Assembly (NCBI GenBank): GCA_040143965.1
Contig: JASJQH010000102.1
Location: 1-29,891 of the forward strand
Reading direction: 5' to 3'
DNA length: 29,891 bases
DNA from: Basidiobolus ranarum
Lineage: Eukaryota; Basidiobolomycota; Basidiobolomycetes; Basidiobolales
A program made the translations under genes and the position numbers. The notes under the pieces are model-generated. The model ran no database searches and was not told the DNA's origin. It worked only from the letters and a program-made list of their open reading frames with translations. Shown here piece after piece: positions 29,804 through 29,891 of this stretch (positions are counted from its first letter, which is position 1; every line of letters starts with the position of its first letter).

Positions 29804-29858
29804 TATAAATTCTCGCATCATTTAATCCTTCAATAATCATTATCAGTTTAATAATCAG
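29804..29858 (+). promoter_or_regulatory. possible promoter and first-exon end of a divergent gene
   Basis: TATAAAT at 29804-29810, then about 50 bp later a good splice donor context, CAG|GTATGT, at 29859. This would fit a plus-strand gene with a 5' UTR exon whose coding part lies beyond the window. No coding sequence of it is visible. Confidence 0.25.
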
Positions 29859-29891
29859 GTATGTATCATTATTCTCTGCTGGTGTTGATAC

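Noticed and set aside
1-29891. tRNA, rRNA, CRISPR or intact transposon
   Set aside because: I looked for TPsiC-like GGTTCRA boxes, evenly spaced direct repeats, and transposase or reverse-transcriptase motifs, and found none that held up by eye. A tRNAscan or Infernal run would be decisive.

Overview
The window is nuclear DNA of a fungus. The evidence is compact AT-rich intergenic DNA, many short GT-AG introns (mostly 45-90 nt, often with a GTAAGT donor), a DASH-complex subunit (Hsk3, a fungal kinetochore family), several Kre9/Knh1-type GPI-anchored wall proteins and an ADCK1/Mcp2 mitochondrial kinase-like gene. The feel is of an early-diverging (zygomycete-grade) lineage, but I cannot name a genus from sequence alone. 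All gene models below were spliced by hand: reading frame had to be kept across every junction. No tRNA, rRNA, CRISPR array or intact transposon was recognised.

Layout, left to right. 0-6 kb: an Sbp1-like RRM-RGG-RRM protein (-), a candidate small Cys/Trp-rich protein (-), a drug/metabolite-type transporter (-), a candidate four-exon small gene (-), and an unrecognised protein with short helical repeats (+). 6-10 kb: a 44-residue secreted peptide gene with its own TATA box (-), then a five-exon ADCK1/Mcp2 gene (+). 10-14 kb: a double Myb/SANT-like protein with a hendecad coiled coil (-), a TLC-domain membrane protein (-) and, divergent from it, the small two-exon HSK3 gene (+).

15-20 kb: a cluster of Kre9-like cell-surface proteins. 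There are three intact genes (+, +, -) sharing a signal peptide and one intron at the same Trp codon, plus one pseudogene whose 5' end was replaced by a repeat that also lies upstream of the first gene. The middle intact gene and the pseudogene share a six-Cys C-terminal module absent from the other two. 20.9-26.8 kb: two tandem paralogues (-) of an unrecognised ~636-residue protein with an N-terminal ubiquitin-like region. They have identical six-exon structures, similar TATA boxes and a patch of unusually high DNA identity that suggests gene conversion. 28.4-29.7 kb: a DUF4272 protein (-) that seems to need a 26-nt intron. The right edge may hold the 5' end of a divergent (+) gene.

The genes are ordinary eukaryotic single units, with no sign that the window is one pathway. 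The parts most worth attention are genes too small or too split to be found by ORF length (HSK3, the secreted peptide, two further candidates), the Kre9-like cluster with its new Cys module and decaying member, and the tandem unknown-family pair.
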